Shown piece by piece: positions 12,450 to 24,219 of a stretch of DNA of 64,000 bases; the first letter of the stretch is position 1; every line of letters begins with the position of its first letter. The translations under genes and the position numbers were made by a program. The DNA is from Gonatopus flavifemur (lineage: Eukaryota > Arthropoda > Insecta > Hymenoptera > Dryinidae), in NCBI GenBank assembly GCA_018340375.1, contig JAFFJZ010000004.1, positions 29,424,001 to 29,488,000 on the forward strand. The letters run 5' to 3'. The notes beneath the pieces were generated by a model. That model saw only the letters and a program-made list of their open reading frames with translations. It did not search any database and had not been told where the DNA came from.

Positions 12450-12525
12450 CCTCAGAAATATGAAAGGATAGTGAACGAAGAAGAAGATATTGAGAACACT
12501 GGCACAACGAAAGTGGTGATAATAT

Positions 12526-12826
12526 CATGAGCTTGCGAAGTTTTACGGATGAAAGTGTACGGTTCCTCAACAATTGATTGTATGCCTTCCACCGCAATAT
12601 CATGATTAATGGTTGTGCGTGGCCTGCTAGGTCTCGGGCGATCCTTAACACTCCTCATGTGTGGAAAACGTTGGATTGTTTTGGAGATTGTATATAAGGG
12701 AACTCCCGATGTACCAACGCGATATTCATCGTTGAATAAGGTGTGTACCTCCCTGAAAGATCGTTGTTGATCACCGTAGCTACGCTTTATTAGAATAATG
12801 ATTCGTTCTCCCTCTGAAAGTGACAT
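12526..12826 (-). pseudogene. DUF4817-type transposase, N-terminal half
   Basis: Starts MSLSEGERIIILIKRSYGD and continues through REVHTLFNDEYRV, KTIQRFPHMRSVKDRPRPSR and IRKTSQAHDI. This is the helix-turn-helix DUF4817 region of a family of DDE transposases. After HDI the LINE interrupts it, and coding continues at 8560. The start codon has an upstream non-coding flank. No TIR was found on this side. Confidence 0.82.
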
Positions 12827-13031
12827 CTCCGATCAACGGATTATTATGTACAAATACCGAATACCTTGGGTGAATCACCGTGCCTACCTGCATGAAAAGG
12901 TGGACTTCCGATGCGAGTATGAATAAAAAAATGTTCCATGAGATTCACTAACGCCTTCAGTAAAATACGGGACTGTTAAAATTCATCATAATATTTATGA
13001 GTTCCAGTAGAAACGACGATGGTTGCAGTTA

Positions 13032-13553
13032 AGGGGACTTTCTGGTTAAAAGTTTCAAGAAAAATTTTTTTTCTCACAGAAAAAATCGAGATATTGTTTT
13101 GAAAATTTGTAGGTATGTTGATCGAACATCAAAGATTACAAAAAAACACTGAAAAATGACGGTGAGTGATTTGGGGTGACTCGGTCATTTAAGAAAAAAT
13201 GGCAAATTATTCTTCGTTGAAGTGCCTATCGCATGAACAAGGATATTTTTCTCCATTGAGAAATAACAAAATGGCGGCCTCTTCGAAACACTCGATTATT
13301 CAAATTGGAAAATCGGATGCAAATCGAACAATTTTTTACCAATTGAAAAGATCCTCGTTCATGCGATAGCCACTTCAACGAGGAATGATTTGCTATTTTT
13401 TTTGTTTTTTTTTTTCAGATCATCAGGTCGTCCAAAATCACTCCCACCGTCATTTTTTAGTGTGTTCTGTTGTTTGAATTGGTATAACGGGAAAAAAATT
13501 TGTTTTCAGTCTGAAAAAAATTTTTTTTCAAAATCTTAACCAAAAAGACCCCT
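13032..13553. mobile_element. Palindromic MITE, about 520 bp
   Basis: Ends AGGGGACTTTCTGGTTAA and TTAACCAAAAAGACCCCT are inverted. The pairing continues through the whole length (GACGGTGAGTGATTT with AAATCACTCCCACCGTC, CCTATCGCATGAAC with GTTCATGCGATAG). No coding potential. The superfamily is unassigned. Confidence 0.75.
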
Positions 13554-14021
13554 CAAGATTACTATCACAGTAGTAGATTTGACTGAATTTTTAGTAAACA
13601 TGTAGGGATATTATTATTGACCCTTACCCTGCAAACGGTTTTTTGACACCCCAATCCTGCAAACTAGGATCTTTAAAGTCCTGTCGTTTTTTCATCTTGT
13701 GAAACCATCCCAAAAAATCTGAGAAAATTCATGTTACTTCTTCAAGCATTCTATTCGAAATATCAATAGTAATGTTACCCGAGAAATAATTTTTTGATAT
13801 TGATTTCTCCAAATAAATAGAGCAACTCAGCATGAGAGTAGTATCCTACTCAAAAATTCATAACTCGGAGAAGAATCAAGATATCGTAGTGTTCTGAACA
13901 GGAAATTGAAGCGGAAACATGCAGCTTTGAGGAAGAATAATGTCCTTCAATCAGTTTCGAGCTAAATGCTTGAGTTTTGACAGGAAAAAAGCCAGAAAAT
14001 TGGCTATTCACAATTCACGCA

Positions 14022-14046
14022 TTTTATTATGAAAAATTGATTTATT
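14022..14046 (-). terminator. Polyadenylation signals of the piggyBac transposase
   Basis: Two AATAAA hexamers on the minus strand (14023-14028 and 14041-14046) lie about 80-105 nt past the stop at 14128. Confidence 0.55.
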
Positions 14047-14127
14047 TCAAGTTCCCATGGAAAAAATTAATACTTATGTACTAAAGAATATCATCTTAGA
14101 GGAATGAAGTATGTTCATCACATGAGT

Positions 14128-15836
14128 TCACGCACAATTAGCACAGATACATATTCTGTGGTCCTCACAAAGTGGAGTCTCACACCTCGCACAACAATAG
14201 GAAGTCTTTCGATCTTTGTTATGAGAACATATTCCACATCTTTTCCTCTTTCTCATCTTATCTCTACCAAAAACTGGGTTTTGTACTCCATGTGCTGGTA
14301 AAATGGACTGGATGATATTACGAATCGGTCTTTGCAACCCTGGTCTTGCATACGATCTTCCGAGTGGGGCTTGATCAAGGCAAGAGCTAGGTCCTTCAAA
14401 TATTCCTCACGATTCTTAAGGGGATTTTCGGCTCTCAAATTATAAATGATACATGAATTAACCCCAGCTTGATCCATCATGCCCGTAAATAGCTGCATCG
14501 GCCATCGGTTGGTTTTTCGGGCACAGGGATAATTAGAAGACAACTCGTCGAAAGTGTCGGTGCCACCCTTATTTTGATTACAAAACTCAATTATCTCGGT
14601 TTTCCCACTTTCTTGGCATGAACGTTCAGTCATTGGTTTTGAAGACAACATCAAAACTACTTTGTTTTTCTTCGGGGCATGTGATAACAGCGTATTCCGC
14701 CCATCATATCCGTATTTTGCTGTGCTCGCAACTGTATTTTCCAAAAATGATTCCGGGATCTGTCGCTTATTGCGTCGTATTGTGCCTACCATGGTTATAT
14801 TGAATTGTTTCATTTTGTTAAAAATGTCAACCGAGGTGAACCAATCGTCACATGTAATATTTCTGTGAGTATAATAGATGGGTTCACTCAATTCACGAAT
14901 GTAATAAGACGGAACACTTTCCCCTCGTTCTGTTCGCATTTGTCCAATGTATGGTATGGCATTACATAGATAGAAAGTTTTCGAGTCATTCATTGTTAAC
15001 ACCTCAATGCCATACCGCGCTGGTTTCGATTTTATAAAAACTCGTGCTGAGAAACGGCCACGGAACCCCAGCAACTGTTCATCGATTGTCAAAAATTGAC
15101 TCGGACAATAATTATTTTGGCATTTGGTGATGAATAGATCCCAGATTTCGTGAATTGGCGCTAACACATCTGTGGCACGTCTTTCAGCACGTGTTTCTTT
15201 ATTATCGAAACGCAGCCGGGAACCTATGAATTCGAAGCGACGTCTAGACATTTCTGCCTGACAAAGCGCTGATCCGTACTCGAAGGACCAAATGTCATAT
15301 ACATCATAATGATTATTTTGTTGAGCGCCACAAATATATAAAACCCCAAAAAATGCCTTCAATTCGTTCAAACTGACTGCTCGAAACGATGCAGAATTAT
15401 CATCGATCCTCGCTTCATACCGATCTATTTCAGCATTAGTGTGTCTCAGAACAATTTGTAAAATTTCATTGTCAAAAAATGCTGACCACGATCCTAGAGG
15501 TGGCAATATAGAAGCAGCTGCTCCATGGGTTCTTGGTAGAATAATGGTGACTTTCGATCGGCGGCTCCGAGCCTCAGGACGCGTAAGACACCACTTATGA
15601 TTGTCTTTACCGTAAACGAATTTACGTTGCCTCTTCACTGATTCCTCTGGTTCTTGTTCTAACACATGTTCTGATTCACTTCCTGACGAAGAACTTGGGA
15701 CGGAGAATTCACTACTCTCATCCTCTTCTTCCTGAATGGCATCAATTTCTTCATCGCTCAGATCGCCACCGAAATAATCAATTTCTGGTCGAACGCGGAG
15801 CACTCGTGCCACCTCATCACTTGAGCGTGGCTTCAT
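14128..15836 (-). pseudogene. piggyBac transposase, one frameshift
   Basis: About 570 codons from ATG at 15836 (MKPRSSDEVARVLRV). An upstream extension to 15902 is open but reads through a probable 5' UTR intron. An acidic N-terminal region leads to the DDE_Tnp_1_7 domain. The three catalytic Asp motifs are present: TIDEQLLGFRGR (near 15083), ITCDDWFTS (near 14850) and GGTDTFDE (near 14558). The C-terminal Cys-rich domain (CGICSHNKDRKTSYCCARC, then CEDHRICICANC) is read in another frame, with one frameshift between about 14340 and 14385. The family cuts and pastes at TTAA. Only the shift separates this copy from an intact gene. Confidence 0.9.
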
Positions 15837-15849
15837 TCCCCGAAAATCA

Positions 15850-15896
15850 CTGGAGGAAAAATAGTGAAAAAAAACAAATAAAAATTTTCTGCTTAC
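15850..15896 (-). other. Possible 47-nt intron in the piggyBac 5' leader
   Basis: On the minus strand GCAG/GTAAGC at 15897-15896 gives a consensus donor. TTTTTCCTCCAG ending at 15850 gives a pyrimidine-rich acceptor, and ATG follows 14 nt later. The length is at or below the usual lower limit for insect introns, so this is tentative. Confidence 0.35.
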
Positions 15897-16097
15897 CTGC
15901 ACTTTTGGGTGACGTAACCTGCAAACCAGGGTCTTTCGTGTCTTCTTCGATTTTCAACTCGTCACTACAACGGCTCAAGTGTTACTGGAATCTTCGTACC
16001 TCGGCGTCGATTCCCTCCCCACCCATAGATTTTTTAGGTGGGGGGAGACACGCCTTCCGCTACCGCGAAAGACCCTGGTTCGCAGGTTGAGGGTTAA

Positions 16098-16505
16098 CCA
16101 CGGGTATTTAATTAATTCCCACTCGGTGTTTTATTATAAAAATGAATATAAAAGTACGAAACTCAAATGACTCAAATTACTGTGGTCTATCGTATACACG
16201 GCTTCTTAGCACCGCGTCGTTACAACTACTACCACGTCGTTTCTCTATTATTCCTAAAACGCCTCATGTGCGCTGCGAGCGACCAAATTACCAATCAACG
16301 CGCGCGAAGTACAAATTATTCCACAAACATTACCAGAAATTTTAATAATATCTACCGTATTTTACTACCTTTGTTGATAAATTGCATCCAACATTTTTTT
16401 CCGTGTTCTATCTCTCCTACTCTATAAATACAGAACCATGCGAATTTCACCCAACTGGAAAGGTGGTCAGTTCAAAGGAAACCGATCTTTCCGGGGTTGT
16501 TTGTG
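16098..16505. other. Non-coding stretch between two piggyBac-type elements
   Basis: No gene or repeat recognised. Open frames here are short and overlap on several frames. Confidence 0.4.
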
Positions 16506-16509
16506 TTGA

Positions 16510-16931
16510 CCCTTAGTGTGCACACTGGATCATCTTGACCCCAGCACTCTAACAACACACCCACCGCTTCCACGTCGCATCTCCGTGGAGGCAACCTGGT
16601 TGAAGGGGAGACATGAATACAAGGTAGAAGAACGGAGAAGCAACGGAGAAATGTCCGTCGATTGGCGGTAGTGCTGTGCGAGCATTCTGGCAGAACTTGA
16701 ATCTTTTCTTGTTATAGCTTCAATTTCAAGCATGTTTCTCAGGGGAAGAAATTTTTTGTTTTTCAAATATTACCTACGACCTTACAGTTCGATTAGCTTT
16801 CTGCCAGGAAGATATAAACTATTCCTACAAAAGTGCATGGTTATTCAGATATCTGCTGATAAAAATCAACTGAAGTTAAGTTGATCCAATGTGCACTTGA
16901 TGAGCCGCTATGGAGGTGTGCACGCTGAGGG
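16510..16931. mobile_element. piggyBac-like MITE, 422 bp, TTGA duplication
   Basis: Ends CCCTTAGTGTGCACAC and GGTGTGCACGCTGAGGG are inverted. Both flanks are TTGA (16506-16509 and 16932-16935). The subterminal block GTGCAC[AT][CT]TGGATCA appears near both ends in inverted form. CCC..GGG ends on a TTNA target suggest piggyBac ancestry. The interior has no coding sequence. Confidence 0.65.
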
Positions 16932-16935
16932 TTGA

Positions 16936-17963
16936 TATGTAAATGTAGCAGCTCAATAGTGATAATTTTATGAAGTAGAGAACTTAGATAACACATCATC
17001 TCGCATTATGTTTCATACATGGATTTAATGATGGGAAATGGAGCAAAAGTAATAACAAGCATATAATTATTGTATTATCCACGTTCATTAATTAACTGTA
17101 TTTAATCATAAAATTCACAAAACAAAAAGCCAATGAAATAGGCTCGAATTCAATTTTTCAGCATCCAATGTGTATAATGTGCGTGCGTGAGAAATGAGGA
17201 AAATCTAATGTCGATCTTGAGAATGTTGACACGTTAGTTAACATAATTTGTAATCAAAAGTGATGAATTTTCACAAAGAATTCTTCGTACTTGGAAAGAT
17301 TGTTATCTTGACAGTGTTCATCAGCTGATTCGTAATCTTGATTACGTATCGCATTGCAGTGATGATATGTCAGAAGTAGTACGATGGAGCAGTATTAAAA
17401 CGAATAGAGAGGAAAAGAAAAGGAAAATGAAGACAAAATAAATAAGTATACGGGTAGGATAAATAGAGATGAGAGAAACGGAAGACATTTTAGAAGGAGA
17501 AGATTATAGAGTATGAATGACATTGAAGAGTAGATGTAAATCATTCTAAAGTCTATTAAATTCACGTTGAAGGCGGGTATCATAGTGAGGAAGTAGAAAG
17601 ATCGTGAGAATTCTGCGTAAGTGTGTCATACTAGTTACCAGTGCGGAAGCTATTCGAAAGGTTGGAAATGTATATATACAATGTTGATTAAAAGCTTATC
17701 GTAATCAACATTTCATAAAAATTACATCTGCAACATTTTAACTCAAGTTTTTAATCCTTCCGGTCACTTCTCCTCTCCTTTAGGAAAATTTACGCCATTC
17801 CGACCGAAATGCTTCATTTTTTCACAAAAAAATTGGCGAAAAAATAAAGTGTTTTGGTCAGAATGGAATAAATTTTACCAATGACTGAAATTAACAAATT
17901 TTCAAGAAATTATCACACATTTTACTGACCATTTGTGGAAGCGTTTTGCTTCACCAATTGGAC
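16936..17963. other. Non-coding stretch
   Basis: No supported gene. A tRNA-like A-box (complement TAGTCCAATTGGTGAAGC) ends at 17965 next to the following element and may be a SINE remnant. No B-box was found. Confidence 0.35.
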
Positions 17964-17965
17964 TA

Positions 17966-18259
17966 CCCTGGCAGAAATCATGTATAAAAAATGTACACTA
18001 TGAAACAAAAGTTCCATAGAAGTTTGCGAATTTCTTATCAAAATATTTTTTTAATGAATTCACCAAATTATCTGGAAATTTGCGAATAACTTTTTGAATT
18101 CTCGAATAATCTGAAAATTTACGAATTCGTATACTTTTCTTCTTGAAAATCTACAAATATTGTCTATTGTGTATGTGTAAAATATACATAATTTGTATAC
18201 ATATAATTTCTTTATAGCTCATATACACATACAATTGACGTACATTATTTCCACCTGGG
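17966..18259. mobile_element. CCCTGG-ended inverted-repeat element, 294 bp
   Basis: Left CCCTGGCAGAAATCATGTA and right end CATTATTTCCACCTGGG are inverted. TA flanks both ends (17964-17965 and 18260-18261). The AT-rich interior with TTGAAAAT.(T/C)ACAAATAT is related to 61990-62085. Confidence 0.7.
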
Positions 18260-18672
18260 TAATTAATTTTATCCGTGTTTTTGTACATTTTTATACACAT
18301 TAATTATATAATACATATATCCATTGTTTTCATAAATATCGGTTGTTTGGAGCGCAGAGAAACAAGAACAATCGTGACCGAAAGGGTTAGCTATCTATGT
18401 TTGCTAGTTGAAATTCATAATGTTGACGGACTTAAAATGTTACCCTATCGTTTATGGCATATTCAGTAGTAACAACATTAGAAATACTTCTACACATTGG
18501 AAGCGCAACCTTTTTGACAATTGTACATATAGGCTACATATCTTGGTGGTTATTTCCTGTATTTATCATTATTTAATGTACAGAGTAAATTCGTTCAAAA
18601 TTTCTTGGATATAAGAAAAGTTTTTCCCCACTTGATGTCAGTGATGGCGCGAGGCCAGACCAAACGAGGATA

Positions 18673-19168
18673 CCCTACTGTAAACTCCTACTTAGTTTGC
18701 ATGGGTCGTCACATGAGAATCCAGTGGGTCACATGGGTTTTCACATGAGAATCAAATGGGTCGCATGGGTTGTCGCATGGCAATCGAGTGGATCGTAACA
18801 TCCATACCATATCTTCTCATGGGTCGCTCATGCGACGTTTTCTCGTAGGTCATCCATGCGATATTTCGACATAGGTCACCCATGCGACATTTTCCCATGA
18901 GTAATACCCATACGAATCAGACCCAGTGCTAAATTTCCATGGGTAACATATTCGCATGGAAAACCCATATGAAAAATTCCCATGGGACCTCATCATATGC
19001 GAAACGTCCCCAGTGCCAAATCCGCAAGGGTTTCTTCTCATGCGACACATTCGCATGGGGAACCCATATGGAAAGTTGCTATCAGACATGATCACATGCG
19101 AAATAAACCCAGTCCTCAATTTGCATGGGAAATTTCGCATGCGAACCAAATGGGAATTCACAGTAGGG
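18673..19168. mobile_element. CCCTACTGT-ended element with CATGGGT repeats, 496 bp
   Basis: Ends CCCTACTGTAAACTCC and GGGAATTCACAGTAGGG are inverted. The interior is a degenerate array of CATGGGT / ACCCATG words, with cores such as TTCGCATGGGGAACCCATATG recurring every 100 bp or so. It has no stop-free gene. Flanks are TA on the left and TG on the right. Confidence 0.65.
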
Positions 19169-19170
19169 TG

Positions 19171-21883
19171 AGCTCTCTTTCGTTCCGTCTCGATTTTTCA
19201 ATAGATAGTCTGATCTCTCCTCGTTTCTTCTCGATCCGAATGACTAGAAAATATCTTGTGTCGATTTCATCGAGACAAATTATGATTTATTGACTTTGAA
19301 TAAATAAATATATGTGGAAATCCGATGCAAACTCTTTGATACCATTGTATAGCCTTGAGAGCCTTCTTCATAGAAAAAGTATCCAATTTTGATAGATTCC
19401 GATGAAATATCATATATAATTTTATACGTTTAACAAAAGAATTCAACTGTGACTTGTGGAATTTCTTATTTCTCATTATATCTTTCTTGTCTCGTCACTT
19501 TTCTCTCGTTGCATCACTACTTTCATTTTATCCAGCTCTGTAGATATTCATACGGATAAACATCTAATCCGTAATTTGTTCTCCTATGAACAGAATGAAA
19601 AGGATTGTGTTGAATCCAATTAAAAATTCGATTGATTTCTTGTTTGTTTTCAATAGAATTTTTAGCAGTGTTTATACGTAATCTTATCTCTGTAGATGAT
19701 AGATTCGTGTTGTGATTTTACTGGGAACAAACATGAAAATTATCAATTAGACATTGTTTTATTGTAACTATGAATCGCGGTGAAAAAGAAACAATGTCGA
19801 CATGACCTTCCACATACATTCGTATCAATATTTTGTCAAGTGCTAGGCGCCAATACGCTACTACGTCTTTTGATTATATTAATGAATTCTTTTTTCTCTA
19901 TTGAATGGAACTTTTATTTTTGCTTGACACGATGACTGTAATTGGATCTGAATTTGTCAACTAGATTCACACATCCCGAGGTATTCGAGAATTTATTTCA
20001 TGGGAAGTTTATTAGATATTCGAAGAGTACTGTCATTCTCCACCCGAGTCCAAGATGAATTATATTTCATATTTGAACCGAAATAGTAACACATAAGGGA
20101 AAAAATGAATATCTATCCGCGATGCAATTTAAGTTGTCTTTCAAATTCAGCTTGTCTATCAAGTGAAGTGACTAATTTTAGTCGATTTTCAAACAGCAGG
20201 AAAGTGATTGAACTGAATGTTCGTTATGAATTGAATAATAATGATAATATGAATTATAATTTGAAACAAAGATAATCATTTCATTTACATAATCCAATTG
20301 ACATGTGTTTTGTAAATATTACCAAACAATCAAACAGTATAACATCAAAGTTGGAAAGAAAATTAAAAATTTGAGGAATGTAAGATAATAAAATGAAGTG
20401 AAGATGCAAATAATTTATTGAATCTACTTTTGTGTCCGTTTTTTGTTCAATAAAAAATGTGAATCATTTTTTTGGGAACAAAACGAAGATCCTCTTATGA
20501 GCATACTGACTTTTACTATTCGGAAAATGTAAGAAGTGAAAGGAATTCGACCGAATTTGAATTTTGGACGAAGACGGATCTGCTATTTAGAGTAAATTTG
20601 ATATTTGACTTTTCATCATACAACATACAGGGACATTCATTATGGACATTCAATCGAACAGAAAACGGGTTTATGATTCAATAAGAAGGAGGATAAAGAA
20701 TGCTCATGTGTCCCTTTTGATCAATATAAAACAATATATTATCTCTCTAGATAGTCGTGAAAAAAATACTCAGTTGATTTGAGTAAATATCTATTGAACC
20801 AATCAAACGTTCATTCAATCGATCGATTATTTACTACTAAAAGAAATGTTGTGTTAGTGATATTTATGTTATCGATCAAGTATTTCTCAGTGATCATTTA
20901 GCTGAATATTTCATTGTTTCCGGAAATGTTTTTCTTCAGTCCAGTGTACATTTTCATACTCAGTCATAGAAATTATACTTCGTTTATGAAGAGATAACAC
21001 TAGTTTACAAAAAAAAAAGCTTTCGTGTATTTATTGCTGCTTTTTTGTCATGCATTTTGGAACGCCAAATTCGAAAATCACAGTGAAAATGTTTTTGATG
21101 GATGATTCTTTTCGAAATTCAGTGCAGATAAACTTGTCTCTGTGCTCACATATTCTATTGTAACGACTAGTATTTTATTAGCGATAATAAACTGACCAAT
21201 TTAAGACCAGAACTGAGAAATTCAATCATCCCTACAACAATCCTTAGAATAGTGTTAATTCATCACTATTTTTTTGAAATAATACAGTAATCATTCTCGA
21301 TAACAGAGTGGTTGCTCATGTGACCTAATCATATTCCATATATTACATAAGTGTATGGATAATCATATCAGGATGAAATTTTATTTTATGATTGTTGAAA
21401 TTTGTAGTCATAGTGTTTTCCACTCAATTTTAAATTGAGCCAGATACGTGGGACATGAATAAATTACACAAAAAACTACTCTATTACCAAGAGGGACGAC
21501 CCTGTTATCATGAAAATATGGTAATATATCAACACCAAGTTACACTATTAACGCTATCCTGTGGTTGGTTAGAGAATTGAAGTATTCTTCATTACTTGTT
21601 TCAAATTTGATGATAACGCCCTACAACGATTTGGAAAACCGGGATGTGGAACCACAGTTTTGGAACTTTTGACTCCCCGCCTTCGGAACTATATTCGGCT
21701 GTATCTTGGGCGTGAATCCATATTTTGCGGCAATTCTTTATCCGGTTCAATTCAAATCCTATCCGAGTTTTGGTACTGAGTATCGATTGGAATCCCGGAT
21801 GAAACTTTGAACAACCCGCAATTCTATCCAGTAGTATTAGGGCACCAATCCAGAATTCGTGGTGGCTTTTATCTAATTCAATG
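19171..21883. other. Non-coding stretch, no repeats recognised
   Basis: About 2.7 kb of AT-rich single-copy-looking sequence. No gene, RNA or element is supported. It may be unannotated intron or intergenic host DNA. Confidence 0.4.
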
Positions 21884-21885
21884 TG

Positions 21886-22988
21886 CACTGTAAAAAAAAA
21901 CTGGAAATTTACTGTGCAACTAGACTGGAAATTTCCAGTGCTAGTACTGGAATATGGATATTCCAGTACATGTACAGAGATTTTGTTGTTACGTTACTGA
22001 AAATTTACCAAGCATAACTGAAAATTCAGTCATTGTACTGGAATTTTCAAGTTTGAGATGATGTACTGAAATTTTGCCATGATTTCGCAAAAATTTTACC
22101 GGCTCGTACTACAATTTTATAGTTCTTGTGCACCAAAAAAAAATATTCCCTCAAAAAGGACTTGAGAAAAAATTTGGAATTTAGAAAAAAAAACCTAATC
22201 GTTGGTATACTGGAATTATACAGGTTTTTAACTGCAATTCTCAGGTTTTGTGATGGAATTTTCCAGTTACTATGCAATTGAATTATATAGGTTTTGAACT
22301 GCAATTTTCAGGTCGTGTGATGGAATTTTCCAGTTGCTATGCAACGGAATTTAATTACTGTTGCACTGAAATTTTCCACTTCTATTGGACTTCGTCATTT
22401 CTGGCAGGAAAAATTTCAAGTCTTTATATTAAAAATTTCCTGATTGAGATTTTGAATAATAATTGTAATTGTAGCCAATGAAATTGATATATGAGGTTTT
22501 TCCAAGACTTATCCTCTTGTGTTCTAGATATGAAGCATATGTAGTAACCCAAGCTGGCCTTCCAACATGTCGCGCTATAGCTCATCGGTTAGGTCTTAGG
22601 TTTCAGTTGGTAGGCAGGTAGAAAAGTGTGGGTTCAAATCCTGTTAGGTAGACATGAGTTTCTGTCCATCCAAATGAACGATCAAAAGTTTCTCAATCAT
22701 CTTGGAACACAAGGACCCTGCAAAATCACTTTGCGTGAGCAATTTTTTTTCAATTTTCATGGATATTTTCAGCATTAATTTTCCAGTACATGTCCTGGAA
22801 AAGTCCAGCTCGTGTACTGAAAAATTCCAGTACCGAGGCTCAGAAAATTTCCAGTTTTGATGCGGGAATTCCATAACGTTTGCACTGAATTTTTGCAGTA
22901 CAAATGTGCTGAAATTTTCCGGTACATGTACAGGTTAATGACTTCCAGTACATGTACTGGAATTTTCCGGTGAAATTTTTTTACAGTG
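21886..22988. mobile_element. CACTG-ended element with TACTGGAA core repeats, 1103 bp
   Basis: Left end CACTGTAAAAAAAAACTGG and right end TTTTTTTACAGTG are inverted. TG flanks both sides (21884-21885 and 22989-22990). The interior repeats ACTGGAAATTTTCCAGT and CAGTACATGTACTGGAA words in both orientations. CACTGTAAAA ends occur in the CACTA/Chapaev (CMC) group, so I assign it there tentatively. No transposase is present. Confidence 0.65.
22566..22650 (+). repeat. tRNA-like SINE head
   Basis: GCTATAGCTCATCGGTTAGG resembles a pol III A-box and GTGGGTTCAAATCCTG a B-box, at tRNA-like spacing. The arms do not pair as a full tRNA, so it is best read as a tRNA-derived SINE inside the CACTG element. 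Confidence 0.6.
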
Positions 22989-23084
22989 TGGATCACATCC
23001 CGATTTTGTGACTTGCTATTGGTAAAAATCCAATGAGAAACCCAGATAAAGCATCATATGAAACCCGATCAGATCTGCCCATCC

Positions 23085-23346
23085 TACATAGCAATCAATG
23101 TCTTAAATATATCTCAAGACAAGTTCAAGGTGCCTCATGCAAAACCAAAAGACATCTCTTAGATATCCACAACAGCTCTTACTTCTAAAAGATATGTAAA
23201 ACATATCTCCACGGAAGAAAAATTTTAAATCTTCTAAAAAATACCTTTTGAATGTATTTCAAAAGTACGATCTGTTTGAGACATCTAAAAAATATCTTTT
23301 CGTGTTATCTTGAGATATCTTCAAGATATGAATTTTTTGTGGGATG
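23085..23346. repeat. AAGATATCTT-rich inverted element
   Basis: Ends CATCCTACATAGCAATC and TTTTTTGTGGGATG are roughly inverted. The interior is made of AGACATCT / AAGATATCTT words. Related sequence occurs at 25415-25740, 51470-51700 and 52395-52650. Confidence 0.5.
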
Positions 23347-24219
23347 TGAGCACAGACATGGATTTTTTCATCATTAAGTATCCATTGGATGATGAGATCT
23401 TTTGACAGTTTGAACTCATTAATTGTCTTTGGGAATCATTACTCAAGCTTTATAACAAATTTCGAATCGTTCCAATAAATTCTGGCTGAGTAATCGCAAA
23501 ATATAATTTGAATTATATCGATGTTGAGGAAATCAACATTTTCACTTCTTAATCTTTATATTGCAAACTATAGATGGTAGACGAAAAATTACATGAGAGA
23601 AATGTGTGTTTTTTATTAATTCTAGCGAGCTACATTTTTTATTTGTCATTTTGACGAATTTTTTTTTCTCGTTCTGCTAGTCCCCCAGATCAGATCTGCA
23701 CGTGTTTGAGCGCTTGTCGAGTTACTGCATGTAACCCCTCAACTGTGCATGATTGTAGCAATCTAGGAAGAGTAATTTCTGTATTTTCATTCTTGTCGAA
23801 AAATACGATGTTCTTCAAATGTTTCGGTGCATTGCATTGACATTACTTGATTAGTAATCAAGAATAGTGATAGTATTATTCTTTGGCAATCAAAAAATGT
23901 TCATTTTGATACCTTTTGCAACCAGATTGATTGCTTTCAACCTGAAATATACTCCAAATATTCAAACTGAGATCGAAAAAGAAACTTTTCCAATATCAAC
24001 AATTCCCATCTCGAAAACCTATCAATGAAAAAAATGTTGACTATGATTTCTGAGCTCAACGAGCCAAATTGCATCAGAAAACAAAGCTGCATTTGATGCA
24101 CAAAACGACTGTGAACTAATGTAATTAGATTTTTACAATCCTTCATAAATGTTGAAATTGTGGATGGAGTTTTGTAATTCATCTTGCACTTGAGATCCTG
24201 ATGAGAGATTATGAATAAC
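23347..24219. other. Non-coding stretch, possible 3' UTR of the gene at 24220-26630
   Basis: No supported gene. A minus-strand open frame of 101 codons ends at 23937 and overlaps the terminal exon in another frame. Its codon content (Phe, Ile, Leu rich) is unlike the neighbouring exons, so I do not call it. Confidence 0.35.

Larger units (their letters stand above)
8567..12519 (-). mobile_element. Jockey/CR1-like non-LTR retrotransposon, nearly full length
   Basis: 3953 bp on the minus strand, flanked by the 6-bp duplication TAATAT. It has a short 5' UTR (about 70 bp), ORF1, ORF2 overlapping ORF1 by its stop codon, a 3' UTR of about 190 bp and a tail of AAAT repeats (8567-8583). The 3' tail of short repeats and the ORF1 with a Cys-His finger plus RRM-like part suit the Jockey/CR1 group. 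The element inserted into a DUF4817-type transposase that lies in the same orientation. Confidence 0.88.
13621..16093 (-). mobile_element. piggyBac-like transposon, 2473 bp
   Basis: The left end CCCTTACCCTGCAAAC matches the complement of the right end, CCCTCAACCTGCGAACC. The flanks are TTGA (13617-13620) and TTAA (16094-16097), i.e. the canonical TTAA target with one change on the left. The motif CCTGC[AG]AAC[CT]AGG[AG]TCTTT recurs subterminally at about 13650-13675 and 15915-15937, and at the right end. These are probable transposase binding sites. It carries one transposase gene on the minus strand. Confidence 0.88.
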
